A stretch of DNA of 64,000 nt. It comes from JADJOY01 sp046331705 [NCBI: bacterium] (GTDB lineage Bacteria; JADJOY01). The stretch lies in NCBI GenBank assembly GCA_046331705.1, contig JAXLQJ010000002.1, forward strand, positions 62,001 through 126,000. The letters are read 5' to 3'. Below, one piece after another: positions 51,661 through 60,695 of the stretch. Below the pieces are notes generated by a model. The model did not search any database, had not been told where the DNA came from, and was given only the letters and a program-made list of their open reading frames with translations. A program made the position numbers and the translations under genes. Numbering within the stretch: position 1 is the stretch's first letter; every line of letters starts with the position of its first letter.

Positions 51661-53676
51661 ATGCTCACCCGGCTCACCGGGGTTACCCGCAGTCGGGGCG
51701 GCAAGGCGGCGCGCCGGATCGCCGTCGTGCTCGCGATCCTGATCGGCCTCGCCGGCGGGACGGCGAGCGCGTCGCGACCGCTCGATCCGGCGCTCTTCCC
51801 GGCGCCGCCGCAGCTCGAAGCGAACGTCCTGTTCTGGACGGACGTCTACAGCCGTTACGACAGCCATCGCGTGGTCATCCACGACAACGTGTATCTGGAC
51901 ATCGTCTACACCGTGCTCGATTTCAGCGAGCTCGATCGCCAGGACATCTCGGATGCCGCCAAGGCCTCGAGCCGCGCGGACAGGGTCGAGCGCGCGCTCG
52001 CGAGCTACGCCGACATCCTGCGGGATCTGGCCGGATCACCGAGCCCCGGCGCCACCATCAGCGCCTCCGAGCGCCGCGACGTGGAGACGATGTTCCGGCG
52101 AGTGAGCGGCGGCGACGGCAAATACCTCGCCGCCGTCGACCGCCTTCGCGCGCAAACCGGGCTCGCCGACAAGTTCGAAGGCGCCATCCGCCGCTCGGGC
52201 CGGTACATGCCCGAGATCGAGCGCATCTTCCGCACCCGCGGGCTGCCGATCGAGCTCTCGCGGCTGCCTTTCGTCGAGTCCATGTTCCAGGACCGCGCGC
52301 GCTCGAAGGTGGGCGCCGGCGGCATCTGGCAGTTCATGCCTTCCACCGGCCGCCTCTACCTGCGCATTCGCCGTGAGCTGGACGAGCGCTGGGATCCCTT
52401 CGCCGCGAGCGACGGCGCCGCGCGGCTGCTGGCGGACAACTACGAACGGTTGGGGAGCTGGCCGCTCGCCCTGACGGCGTACAACCACGGCGCGGCGGGA
52501 ATGGCGCGCGCGGCGAGCCAGCTCGGCACCACCGACCTCGGCGTGATCGCCTGGAACTACGACTCTCGTTCGTTCGGGTTCGCCTCGCGGAACTTCTACG
52601 CCGAGTTCCTCGCCGCGGTCTCGGTCTACGAGAACCGCGCCATCCATTTCCCGGGTGTCGTCCCGGATGCCGCGCTGGCGTTCGACGAGCTGGTGGTGTC
52701 GAAGCCGATCTCGATTCGCACCCTCGCCGATCGGACCGGCACCAGCGTCGACTCGATCGAAGACTTGAACCTCGGCCTGACCTCGGGCGTCCTCGCCGGC
52801 AAGTACCCGCTGCCGGCGGGCTACCGGCTGCGCGTTCCCGAGGGCTCGCGAGGCGTTTTCCTGGCCGCGCTCGAGTCCGCCGCTCCTGCCGTGCGGACCG
52901 CCAGCGCCCCAGCCACTTCCACCCGAACGCACGTGGTCGCGCGCGGCGAGACCGTCTCGCAGATCGCGGCGCGTTACGACGTCCCCACGAACGACCTGCT
53001 GCGCGCCAACGGCCTGCGACCGTCGTCGCGCATTCGGCAGGGTCAGCGGCTGCGCGTGCCGACGGCCGGCTCCGGCGAGGACACGCCGGAAACGACACTC
53101 TCGGTCGTGGCGCTCGCCGAGCCGGAATCGACCCCGTCGGCGAGCCAGCCGAGCCAACCGGCGGACGCGGCTCCTCGGCTCGTGGCCAAGCGCAGCTCGA
53201 CACCGTCCACGGCCCGCGCCGCCGCGTCGGCGAAGCCGATCGACACGGCCTCGGCCGCGCCTGCGGCGTCTCGCACCGAGACTCACCTGGTGGCGCGGGG
53301 CGAGACGCTCTCGAGCATCGCCGCACGTTACGGTACGACCGCGCAAGCGATCCAAGCCGCGAACGGGCTACGCAAGAACGGTCAGATCAAGGCGGGTCAG
53401 ACGCTTCGGATCGACGACGCCGCCGAAGCGGCGCCGACCCTACCCGCCGCGCCGCCCCCAGCGGTGGCCAAGGCCGAGCGCGACACGCGCGTCAGTCGCG
53501 CCGAGGGCGCTCGTGCCGAGCCCCGCAAACCCGTGACGCACAAGGTGAAACGCGGCGAGACCCTGGTCGAGATCGCATCTCGGTACGGCACTTCGGTCAC
53601 CGATCTCAAGAAAGAGAACCGGCTGCGCGGACCGACCATCCAACCCAACCAGCTGCTCCGTATTCCCCGCGATTGA
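51661..53676 (+). CDS. MltD-like lytic transglycosylase with three LysM domains
   Basis: 671 residues from ATG 51661, chosen because a signal peptide follows (RRIAVVLAILIGLAGGTASA); ATG 51586 and TTG 51541 are in-frame alternatives. The SLT domain covers about 180-340: catalytic Glu206 in RLPFVESMF, then GAGGIWQFMPSTGRLYLRI and LTAYNHGAAGM. LysM modules at about 422-466, 541-585 and 626-669, each starting H-x-V-x-R-G-E-T and separated by Ser/Pro/Ala linkers. It cleaves peptidoglycan glycan strands in the periplasm or outer membrane. Divergent from the EPS transferase. Confidence 0.92.
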   Translation: MLTRLTGVTRSRGGKAARRIAVVLAILIGLAGGTASASRPLDPALFPAPPQLEANVLFWTDVYSRYDSHRVVIHDNVYLDIVYTVLDFSELDRQDISDAAKASSRADRVERALASYADILRDLAGSPSPGATISASERRDVETMFRRVSGGDGKYLAAVDRLRAQTGLADKFEGAIRRSGRYMPEIERIFRTRGLPIELSRLPFVESMFQDRARSKVGAGGIWQFMPSTGRLYLRIRRELDERWDPFAASDGAARLLADNYERLGSWPLALTAYNHGAAGMARAASQLGTTDLGVIAWNYDSRSFGFASRNFYAEFLAAVSVYENRAIHFPGVVPDAALAFDELVVSKPISIRTLADRTGTSVDSIEDLNLGLTSGVLAGKYPLPAGYRLRVPEGSRGVFLAALESAAPAVRTASAPATSTRTHVVARGETVSQIAARYDVPTNDLLRANGLRPSSRIRQGQRLRVPTAGSGEDTPETTLSVVALAEPESTPSASQPSQPADAAPRLVAKRSSTPSTARAAASAKPIDTASAAPAASRTETHLVARGETLSSIAARYGTTAQAIQAANGLRKNGQIKAGQTLRIDDAAEAAPTLPAAPPPAVAKAERDTRVSRAEGARAEPRKPVTHKVKRGETLVEIASRYGTSVTDLKKENRLRGPTIQPNQLLRIPRD

Positions 53677-53748
53677 GCGACGCGTGACGCCCTCGGCAAC
53701 GTGTGCCGCGAAACGCAACACCGACTTGCACTTTCCCACGGCGATCTC

Positions 53749-53778
53749 TTGACACGGGTCAAAACGCGTCGGTAGCAT
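53749..53778 (+). promoter_or_regulatory. sigma70-like promoter TTGACA-N18-TAGCAT
   Basis: Perfect -35 TTGACA (53749-53754) and -10 TAGCAT (53773-53778), spacer 18. The -35 is also the left arm of TTGAC-ACGG-GTCAA (53749-53762), a possible operator. It would serve the ferredoxin gene at 53917 with a leader of about 130 bases. Confidence 0.6.
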
Positions 53779-53916
53779 CGAAAATGATTGTCAGTCGCAA
53801 CGCGTGCAACTACCCCGTCGGCCGGCCGCTGCGTCGCGCTTCGATGCTACGGGTACTTCACTCGCCACGGACGCGCGGGCTGACGCGCGGTCCCGGGAGG
53901 CTGAAAAGAGGTTCTC

Positions 53917-54156
53917 GTGTTCCACCAAATCACGGATGACTGCATCCGCTGCGACGCCTGCCCACGGGAATGCCCGGTCGGTGCGATCGCGCCAGGACCA
54001 CGCAAGTACCTGATCCGAAAGGATGCATGTCTCGACTGCGGCGCCTGCGTCGCGGTCTGCCCAACCGACGCCATCGTCTGCAACGCGCGCAGCCACGACG
54101 AGATCACGGATGCCTGGGGTCAAAGCGAATCCGAGTCGCTCCAAGCCAGTGGATGA
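53917..54156 (+). CDS. 2[4Fe-4S] ferredoxin
   Basis: 79 residues, GTG 53917 with AGAGG five bases upstream. Two full cluster motifs, CIRCDACPRECP and CLDCGACVAVCP, each CxxCxxCxxxCP, separated by a short loop (VGAIAPGPRKYLIRKDA). An acidic tail follows. A small electron carrier like YfhL-type bacterial ferredoxins. Its 3' end overlaps the start of the next gene by up to 47 bp. Confidence 0.92.
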   Translation: MFHQITDDCIRCDACPRECPVGAIAPGPRKYLIRKDACLDCGACVAVCPTDAIVCNARSHDEITDAWGQSESESLQASG

Positions 54157-55336
54157 CCGCATCGTCGTCATCGACGAGCGCTTGCGCAAAGTCTTCCACT
54201 TCTACATCTCGCTCTTTCCCAACTACCGCGAGGCTGGTCGCGCGGTGGGCGTCGGCAAAGACACGATCGCGAAGTACGCCACCGAGAGCAACAACATGGC
54301 GTACCCGATCTACTTGGCGATGACGAGCGAGATCCAGCGGCGGGTGCCGCGCAAGCAGGTCGTCGAGGTCTTCGGCAGAACCGGCCTGGATCGCTGGCCC
54401 GTGGAGGTGCGATCCAAGAACGGCAGCCAGATCGACAACGTGATGTTCGAGATCACGCCGGGCATCCGGCGCTTGATCCAGCACTTCACGGCGGCGTTTC
54501 CGAACCGGAGCCAAGCCGCGCGCGCGCTCGACCTGAACCCGCGCACGCTCAAGGCGTACGCCAACGGCCAGATCCAATGCTTTCCGCGCAGTCGCTTCAA
54601 GCGCATGGTGGACATCCTGCGCGAGCACGGCGAGGACGAGAGCGTGTTGCTCGAGATGGTCGGCTCGAACGAGTGGGAAGCCGTCATTCGCGAGCGCACG
54701 CGCTCGGAAACGCTCTACATGGATCGCGAGCAGCTGCTCGAGCGGCTGGTCGATTTCCTGGCCGCGGGCGACGCGGACCTGAAGGACGTGAGCCGGCCGA
54801 TCTACAACGCCTGCCGGCGCTATTTCGGCGCGCTCGGTCCGGCGTGCGACGCGGCCATGGACTTCCTCGTCGACCGCACCGAGAAGCGCGGCAGAGCCTT
54901 GGTGCAAGCCGGAAAGATCGTCGAGGCGCAGGAACTGGTGCTGCGCTTCGAGCGCGCGCTACGCACCTACACGGCGAAGATCAAGGCGCGGGTCCACGCC
55001 GCGCGCCGAGAATCCAAGCTCGACTGGCAGGAGCGCGTGGTCCAGATGGTGAAGCGCAAGGACCGCATCAAGGATCTGATCCAGAAGGAAAGCCAGTTCC
55101 ATCCCGACGTCAACGCGCGCGCCGAGCACGAGAAGATTCGTTTCGCGCACCCGTACCTGCGTGGCTTCCGGATCTACTCGCGCGACTTCACCTATCGCCC
55201 GGGCGAGCTGCTCTTCCATCCGCTCTTCGGGATGGGTCGCGTCGTGGACGTCGTCGATCGCGGCCACATGCGCGTCTCGTTCGGCTCGAAGCACGGCGCC
55301 AAGCTGCTGGCCTTCCAGCCCGAACGCCACGCCTGA
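54110..55336 (+). CDS. HTH-repeat protein with C-terminal CarD/TRCF-like barrel
   Basis: 408 residues from ATG 54110 (MPGVKANPSRSK); GTG 54149 is an alternative that overlaps the ferredoxin stop more closely. Two helix-turn-helix-like repeats: FPNYREAGRAVGVGKDTIAK at about 37-56 and FPNRSQAARALDLNPRTLKA about 95 residues later; both have F-P-N-x-x-x-A, Ala-rich second helix and a polar recognition helix. The middle is helical and basic. The C-terminus, PGELLFHPLFGMGRVVDVVD and MRVSFGSKHGAKLLAFQPER, matches the Tudor-like barrel of CarD/CdnL and Mfd (hP-x-f-G-x-G-x-V). It therefore may bind DNA and RNA polymerase. I know no named family with this order. Confidence 0.7.
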   Translation: MPGVKANPSRSKPVDDRIVVIDERLRKVFHFYISLFPNYREAGRAVGVGKDTIAKYATESNNMAYPIYLAMTSEIQRRVPRKQVVEVFGRTGLDRWPVEVRSKNGSQIDNVMFEITPGIRRLIQHFTAAFPNRSQAARALDLNPRTLKAYANGQIQCFPRSRFKRMVDILREHGEDESVLLEMVGSNEWEAVIRERTRSETLYMDREQLLERLVDFLAAGDADLKDVSRPIYNACRRYFGALGPACDAAMDFLVDRTEKRGRALVQAGKIVEAQELVLRFERALRTYTAKIKARVHAARRESKLDWQERVVQMVKRKDRIKDLIQKESQFHPDVNARAEHEKIRFAHPYLRGFRIYSRDFTYRPGELLFHPLFGMGRVVDVVDRGHMRVSFGSKHGAKLLAFQPERHA

Positions 55337-55436
55337 ACGGCCCGCGAACGGCGGGCGCGCGTCTCGACGCACGCCGTCGATCGCGCGGCTTCGCCGTGAC
55401 GGGAAGCGGCGACGCAGGCCCCGCGATGGGGCGAGC

Positions 55437-56294
55437 TCACCCGGCAGCAGGCGCGGCGAGCTTGTCGACGATCTCGCGCATCTGGGCGAAGGCCCGGCGC
55501 ATGCGCGAGCCGGCGGAAAGCATCTGCGATCCATCGACCAGCACCACGTGGCCGTCGCGACAGGCGGGCACGTCGCTCAGCTCGAGCATCTCCTCGCGGT
55601 GCTTGGGGCGGAATCGGAACGGATCGCTGGCCAGCAGCACGAGCGCCGGGCTGGCGCTGACCAGGTCGGCCAGCTCGATCGCCTGCACGGGCTCGCCCTT
55701 CGCGGGAAACACGTTGTCGAGGCCGTGCAGCGCGAGGAAATCACTCGCGTACGTCTGGGCCGAGAGCGCGGCGAACGGGTCCTTGGAGACCAAGCACGCC
55801 GTCCGGATCCGGGGCCGACCGCGCGCCCACAGCTTGCTCACGTTCTGCTCGGCACGGATCTCTTGAACCAGCGCTGCCGCCTGTTCCTCGCGATCGACGA
55901 GAATCCCCAGCGTCTCGAGGTTGGCCACCGCCTCCTCGACGGTCTTCACGTGCACGACGAACAGCGGCACCTTGCTGCCGAGCTTCTCGAGATCCTCGGC
56001 GCGGTTGTGCTCGAGATCGGCGAGCACCAGGTCCGGCATGAGGTCGGCCACCCGCTGCAGATCCAGGTCCTTCGAGACCTGCGGTCGCTCCAAGCCTCGC
56101 ACGCGCTCGCCCCGCGGCTGGCCACCACCCTTGCCATTGCCGACCAGCTCGTCGTCGAGGCCCAGATCGCTGAGCGTCTGGGTGATGGTGGGCGAGAGCG
56201 AGACCACGCGGCGGGGATAGCGCAGCAGCTCGCGCCGGGCTCCCGTGCCGTCGGTGATCGAGATGAATTCGAGCGCAGCGGCCCGTACACCCAT
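55437..56294 (-). CDS. BtuF-like helical-backbone substrate-binding protein
   Basis: 285 residues, ATG 56294. Periplasmic-binding fold of the cobalamin/iron-chelate type: RRVVSLSPTITQTLSDLGL, then PDLVLADLEHNRAEDLEKLG and PFAALSAQTYASDFLALHG. No signal peptide or lipobox is visible: the chain starts MGVRAAALEFISITDGTG. This matches the cytoplasmic-looking cobalamin-binding relatives seen in several phyla. No ABC permease or ATPase gene is nearby. Two B12-binding radical SAM-type genes lie in the window, so cobalamin handling is plausible. Confidence 0.78.
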   Translation of the reverse strand: MGVRAAALEFISITDGTGARRELLRYPRRVVSLSPTITQTLSDLGLDDELVGNGKGGGQPRGERVRGLERPQVSKDLDLQRVADLMPDLVLADLEHNRAEDLEKLGSKVPLFVVHVKTVEEAVANLETLGILVDREEQAAALVQEIRAEQNVSKLWARGRPRIRTACLVSKDPFAALSAQTYASDFLALHGLDNVFPAKGEPVQAIELADLVSASPALVLLASDPFRFRPKHREEMLELSDVPACRDGHVVLVDGSQMLSAGSRMRRAFAQMREIVDKLAAPAAG

Positions 56295-56599
56295 CAGAAA
56301 CCTCGTCGGGGCGAGCGTCGCGTTTCGAACGGCCCCTGCGTCGTCGATGCCGATCGTGGTCGGTCGCCCAGGAAGGCTGCGCTCGACCTCGAGTCCATCG
56401 CGAGTTTCGCTGATCGCGGACCGGAGTGTTCGCGGATGACGATGGACGCCGCGCGCGCGTCCTGGGCCCTCGGCGCTTTCCGCTCTCGGCGCTCCAATCG
56501 CGTTTCGAAGATACGCGCGCCCCGGGGCAGAAGCAACCGAACGTCGACGCCGCCGACGGGGGGCCGCGGCCGCGCCGATCGACGTACACTGGCATCACC
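56295..56599. other. divergent intergenic region, no gene seen
   Basis: 305 bp between divergent BtuF-like and TPR genes. Short frames run through it but none has a good start, ribosome site or consistent G/C third positions. TACACT (56584-56589) just before the TPR gene is a weak -10-like element without a -35. No repeats noted. Confidence 0.5.
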
Positions 56600-57082
56600 A
56601 TGGCCGACGATCTGACGCGAGCCGACGTCCCAACCCTCCTCGCCACGCTGCGCCTCGACGACCCCACGGCGCGGGATCGCGCCACCGCCGAGCTCTGGGA
56701 GCGCTGGTTCGACGAGAAGGGGCCGGATGCGCGGCGGCGGCTCGAGTACGGCACGACCCTGCTCAGCGTCGAGCGCTTCGCCGAGGCGCTCGCCGTCTTC
56801 GAGCACCTGCTGGGCTCGCATCCCGACTTCGCCGAGGCGCACAACAAGCGCGCGACCGTGCTGTTCTTGATGCGTCGCTACGAGGACGCCCGCGCGGAGT
56901 GCCTCGAGACCTTGCGCCTCAACGACACGCATTTCGGGGCCTGGCAGGGCCTCGGCTTGTGCGAGATGGAGCTGGGTCATTTCCTGGCCGCGGCGAGGGC
57001 CTTCGAGCGCGCGCTCGCGATCCAACCGCACACGCCGCGGAATCGCGAGTTCCTGGACCGCTGCCGCCAGCAGATCAACTGA
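56600..57082 (+). CDS. small TPR-repeat protein
   Basis: 160 residues from ATG 56600. Three TPR units: YGTTLLSVERFAEALAVFEH, HNKRATVLFLMRRYEDARAE and AWQGLGLCEMELGHFLAAAR with the W/L-G-Y-A-F-A-P spacing. An N-terminal helix pair (TLLATLRLDDPTARDRATAE) precedes them. The family is known in many proteobacteria as a stand-alone TPR protein; the partner is unknown. Confidence 0.8.
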   Translation: MADDLTRADVPTLLATLRLDDPTARDRATAELWERWFDEKGPDARRRLEYGTTLLSVERFAEALAVFEHLLGSHPDFAEAHNKRATVLFLMRRYEDARAECLETLRLNDTHFGAWQGLGLCEMELGHFLAAARAFERALAIQPHTPRNREFLDRCRQQIN

Positions 57083-57102
57083 GCCTGGAAGGGCTGCGCC
57101 CG

Positions 57103-57618
57103 CTATTCGGATCCCGGCGCGCCACCCGCGCCCGGCGCATCGACCAGGAAGTGGGCGTTCGCCGAGGCGATGGGTTGCTCGGGATCGCGCTGCCACGCAC
57201 GCACGAACACGTTGACCACGCGGCGACCCTGCTTGGTGACGTAGCCCTGCGCGCGGACGTCCTCGGGACGCGCGGAACGCAGGTAGTCGATGGTCAGATT
57301 GATGATCTTCGGCACGCCGATCCCCTCGACGCGCCAGGCCACGGTCACCAACGCGGTCATCTCGAGCAGCGCGCCCACCGTTCCCCCGTGCAATGCCGGA
57401 AGCACGGGGTTGCCGATGAGCCGCTCGCTGAACGCGAGTCGTCCGATCAGGTCCTCGTCCTCGAGCTCCGCGGACACACCCAGAAATCGCGCGTACGGGA
57501 TGCCCGCGACCAGCAGCATCGGCGCGCGCGTGCGGCGCGCCTCGGCCACGCGCTCGATCCAGCGTCGCGTGGTAGCGAGCGCGTCGCGATCGGTGGGGCG
57601 CGGCGTGGCGTCGCTCAT
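57103..57618 (-). CDS. PaaI-family hot-dog thioesterase (1)
   Basis: 171 residues, ATG 57618, overlapping the upstream thioesterase stop by 4 bp. Hot-dog features: GNPVLPALHGGTVGALLEMT (the helix with the HGG loop), then NLTIDYLRSARPEDVRAQG. An N-terminal 50-residue extension is helical. Hydrolyses acyl-CoA thioesters; substrate unknown. Two adjacent, unequal members suggest a heteromer. Confidence 0.85.
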   Translation of the reverse strand: MSDATPRPTDRDALATTRRWIERVAEARRTRAPMLLVAGIPYARFLGVSAELEDEDLIGRLAFSERLIGNPVLPALHGGTVGALLEMTALVTVAWRVEGIGVPKIINLTIDYLRSARPEDVRAQGYVTKQGRRVVNVFVRAWQRDPEQPIASANAHFLVDAPGAGGAPGSE

Positions 57619-58091
57619 GCCGGCCTCCGCGGGCGCCGCGTGAGCATGAAGGCGCCTGTCGCCGAGGCGATCGGATCGTCCGGATCGTCGTGATACGCGA
57701 CGGCGCGTGCGAACGCGACGTGACGGGTGAGTCGATAGCAATCCGCGCGTGCCAGCACGGCTTGGCGCGCCGTGGCGGGGCGCAGGTAGTCGATCCGAAG
57801 GTCGAGCGTCGCCACCGCCGCTGGCTTCACGAGCGCTGCCATCACGGCCATGCCGCACGTGGAATCGAGCAAGGCGGTGATGACGCCGCCAGCCAACACC
57901 CCCGTGATCGGATTGCCCACCAAGTCCTCGCGATACGCCAATCGCATGCGCCCGCCGCCGGGCCACACGTCGAGAAGCTCGAGCCCGAGCTCGCGGTTGT
58001 GAGGAATGCCCTCCATGCAGATCTGCCGCAGGATGTCGAGCTGCGGCAGCGCATCCTGAGGGCGAGCGCGACGATCGTCTTGCGGGTCCAT
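57615..58091 (-). CDS. PaaI-family hot-dog thioesterase (2)
   Basis: 158 residues, ATG 58091. Hot-dog helix GNPITGVLAGGVITALLDST, where the catalytic-type Asp follows LL and the HGG is AGG, then LRIDYLRPATARQAV. It ends with a basic tail. Coupled to thioesterase (1) by ATGA overlap; divergent from the B12-binding gene with 35 bp between. Confidence 0.85.
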   Translation of the reverse strand: MDPQDDRRARPQDALPQLDILRQICMEGIPHNRELGLELLDVWPGGGRMRLAYREDLVGNPITGVLAGGVITALLDSTCGMAVMAALVKPAAVATLDLRIDYLRPATARQAVLARADCYRLTRHVAFARAVAYHDDPDDPIASATGAFMLTRRPRRPA

Positions 58092-58126
58092 GGCGCCGCA
58101 AATCTAGCGTATGGTGGCGCGGGCGC

Positions 58127-59535
58127 ATGCGCGTCCTACTCGTCCACCCCCACCTCTTCCATCACCCGACGGCGACCGTTCCGAGCGGGCTCGCGTGGCT
58201 GGCGGCGGCGCTGCGGGCGCGTGGCGCCCAAGTGGCTCTGCTCGATCTCGCCTTCGTCTGGAACCGCAGCCGCGTCATCCCCGCGGCGATCGGCGAGCTC
58301 GAGCCCGACGTCATCGGCATCGGCGTCGCGCACCTCGACAACGAGTGCGCGTTCCACTCGATCACGTTCCTTCCGCAAATCCGCTGGGTGATCGATCGCA
58401 TCCGCGCCGCCAGCCGCGCCCCGATCGTGGCAGGCGGCTTCGGCATCACGCAGTGCGCCCGCGACGTGCTCACGTACCTGGGCCTGGCGCACGGCTTCCA
58501 GGGCGGCGACGTGGCGGAGGCGGCGCGCTGGATCGAAGCCGTCGGCGGACGCGACGATCGCGCCGAGGTGGCCGGCGCCATCCGCTGGACCGGTGCCGCG
58601 TACGAGAGCTTCACCGCGGCCGCGCGACCGACCCACGGGCTGCCCATCCCGTGCTCGGCAGCGCACGACCTCGTCGACTACTCGCCGTACCGGCGGACGT
58701 CGGCTGCGGCCGTGGTGCCGATCGTGCTGGATCGGGGCGGCGTTCCGGCGCGGCGACCCGCGGCCGAGATCGCGGACGAGCTCGGCGCGCTCGCCGCAAC
58801 GCGTTCGGTTTCCCGCGCCTTGCTCGCGGGCCTGACGGTGGGGCTCGATCCCGCCCACGACGACGAGCTGCTCGAGACCTTGGCGAGCCGTGGCGCGCCG
58901 CTCGCCACGGAGATCCAGCTCGCGGCGCGCGCCGCGACTCGCGAGCGGGTCGCGCTGCTGCGCGCCAGCGGCGCCCGCGCGATTCGGCTGCGGCTCGCGG
59001 CGCCGGCCAGCGGCGAGGTGTCGCGCCCATCTCGGCTCGCCGCCGAGCGCGATGCGCTTCCGCGCGCGCTCGAGCGCATCGGCGGCGCCATCCCCATCCG
59101 GCTCGAGGTTGCGATCGGCGGGCTCGACGAGTCGGCAGACTCACTCGCACGAACGCTCGCCCTCGTCGATGCGTTGCACCCGCGGCCGGCTGCGATCGAG
59201 CTCGTCCCCGGCGTCCGGCTCTGGGACGAGCCCGGCGAGGGCGCCGTCATCCGGCGCGGCGGCTTCGCCGGTGACTCGCCGATCTGGCCGCGCTTCGGCT
59301 TCGCCGCCGAGATCGAGTCGGGCTTGGCGGAGCGCCTCCGGCAGTTCGCCTCGACGCGCCCGGGCGTGAGCGTGGACTCGACGCCTACGCGCCGTGGCAA
59401 CGCGTTGCCCACGCGATCGGGCGCCGCTGCGGGGTCTGGCCCGCGTGGCTCGCGGGCTCGGCGCTGGCCGATCTCCCGAAACGCCTGCGACGCGCGTGTA
59501 TCGAAAGAGTACCGTTCCGCATGCAGCCGATGTAA
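58127..59535 (+). pseudogene. B12-binding radical-SAM-like gene, cysteine triad absent, frameshift near 59379
   Basis: N-terminal B12-binding-type fold (LLVHPHLFHHPTATVPSGL; DVIGIGVAHLDN; PIVAGGFGITQCARDV), then a region alignable to a radical SAM barrel (DYSPYRRTS; AAEIADELGAL; ELVPGVRLWDEPGEG). Where CxxxCxxC should be, near residue 195-215, the chain reads VVPIVLDRGGVPARRPA: no Cys. Around 59379 the coding signal moves to another frame. From 59380 (gac gcc tac) the new frame reads DAYAPWQRVAHAIGRRCG and ends at TAA 59533-59535. One missing G at GG/G (tcg-gac) would restore it. In the 29 codons after the shift, 2 end in A/T in the new frame and 7 in the old. Sequencing error or true decay cannot be separated here. 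Confidence 0.7.
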
Positions 59536-59581
59536 CATCCGTCGACGCCACGATCGAAACCGAGACGAACGTCGAGCATCC

Positions 59582-60667
59582 ATGGCCTCGCCGACCACGA
59601 CCACGGTCCTCACGCAGGAAGAGATCAAGGTTCCCTGGAAGCTGTTCCGCGGGAACCATCAGCGCAGCGGCCAAGTCGCCGCGATGAATCCGGTTCGTCT
59701 CACCGGCGTGCGCTGGGAGCTGCGCGTCGGTCGCGTGACGTGGTCATCGCCCGCGATCGACGACGACACCGTCTACATCGGCCTCGAGGACGGCGCGCTG
59801 CTGGCGGTCGACGCACGTTCCGGCAAGCGCGTGTGGCGATATCGCACGGGCGGCGCCGTGCTGAGCTCGCCCGCCATCGATGGGGAATTGGTGCTGGTCG
59901 GATCCGAGGACCAGAACCTGCACGCCGTCGACCGCAAGGTCGGCGTGGCGCGCTGGACCGCGCCGCTCGGAAGCGCGGTGACCAGCTCGCCGCTGGTGAA
60001 GGGCGGGCGCATCTTCGTGGGTTCGTGGGACGAGAACCTCTACTGCCTCTCGGAGAAGGACGGCGCGGTGCTGTGGAGCCATCCCACCGGCGGGCGCGTG
60101 TGGAGCTCGCCTGCGCTAGCCGACGACACCGTGGTGGTGGCATCGGCGTCCGGCTACATCCTGGCGCTCGATCCCCGTGACGGCTCACGGAAGTGGCGCT
60201 TCAAGGCCCGCAACCGCATCTACTCGACGCCCGCCATCGCCCACGGAATGGTCTTCGTGGGCTGTCACGACGGCAACCTCTACGCCATCGACATGAAGAC
60301 GGGCAAGCGGCGCTACGCGGTGGAGACCAAGGACAAGATCCGGTCGTCGCCGGCGGTCGTGGAAGGCAAGGTCCTGTTCGGGTCCGAGGACGGGAAGTTC
60401 CATTGCATCGACGCGCTGAGCGGCGAGCAGCGCTGGGTCTTCGATGCCAAGGGCGGCATCGACTCGTCGCCCGCCGTGAGCGGCGACACCGTCCTCTTCG
60501 GCACGCTCGCCAACCGCGTGCACGCGCTCGACGTGAACAACGGCCGCGAACGCTGGGGCTTCTCCACCGACGACTGGGTCGATTCCAGCCCGGCGCTGTG
60601 GGGTCGATTGATCGTGTTCGGGTCGTACGACGGCCACCTCTACGGGCTCGAGTTCGACACCGAGTGA
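59582..60667 (+). CDS. PQQ-like beta-propeller repeat protein
   Basis: 361 residues from ATG 59582 (MASPTTTTVLTQ). The old frame of the upstream gene runs into it without a stop, but that fusion is an artefact of the frameshift. About seven PQQ/BamB-type blades, each with D-x-V-x-x-G-S/C-x-D-G-x-L-x-A-x-D and S-S-P-A (for example TVYIGLEDGALLAVDARSGK and SSPAIDGELVLVGSEDQ). There is no signal peptide, so it is probably cytoplasmic or exported otherwise. Likely a scaffold or a binding protein, not a dehydrogenase; PQQ-ligand residues are not evident. Confidence 0.85.
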   Translation: MASPTTTTVLTQEEIKVPWKLFRGNHQRSGQVAAMNPVRLTGVRWELRVGRVTWSSPAIDDDTVYIGLEDGALLAVDARSGKRVWRYRTGGAVLSSPAIDGELVLVGSEDQNLHAVDRKVGVARWTAPLGSAVTSSPLVKGGRIFVGSWDENLYCLSEKDGAVLWSHPTGGRVWSSPALADDTVVVASASGYILALDPRDGSRKWRFKARNRIYSTPAIAHGMVFVGCHDGNLYAIDMKTGKRRYAVETKDKIRSSPAVVEGKVLFGSEDGKFHCIDALSGEQRWVFDAKGGIDSSPAVSGDTVLFGTLANRVHALDVNNGRERWGFSTDDWVDSSPALWGRLIVFGSYDGHLYGLEFDTE

Positions 60668-60695
60668 GGCGCCGCTCGCAGCCGCGCCAACCCGA

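Noticed and set aside
58127-60667. Single 846-residue fusion of a B12-binding protein with a PQQ beta-propeller
   Set aside because: The link region (about 59380-59581) is Arg/Ser-rich with many A/T third positions, while another frame gives a good C-terminus ending at 59535; a one-base frameshift explains the apparent fusion.
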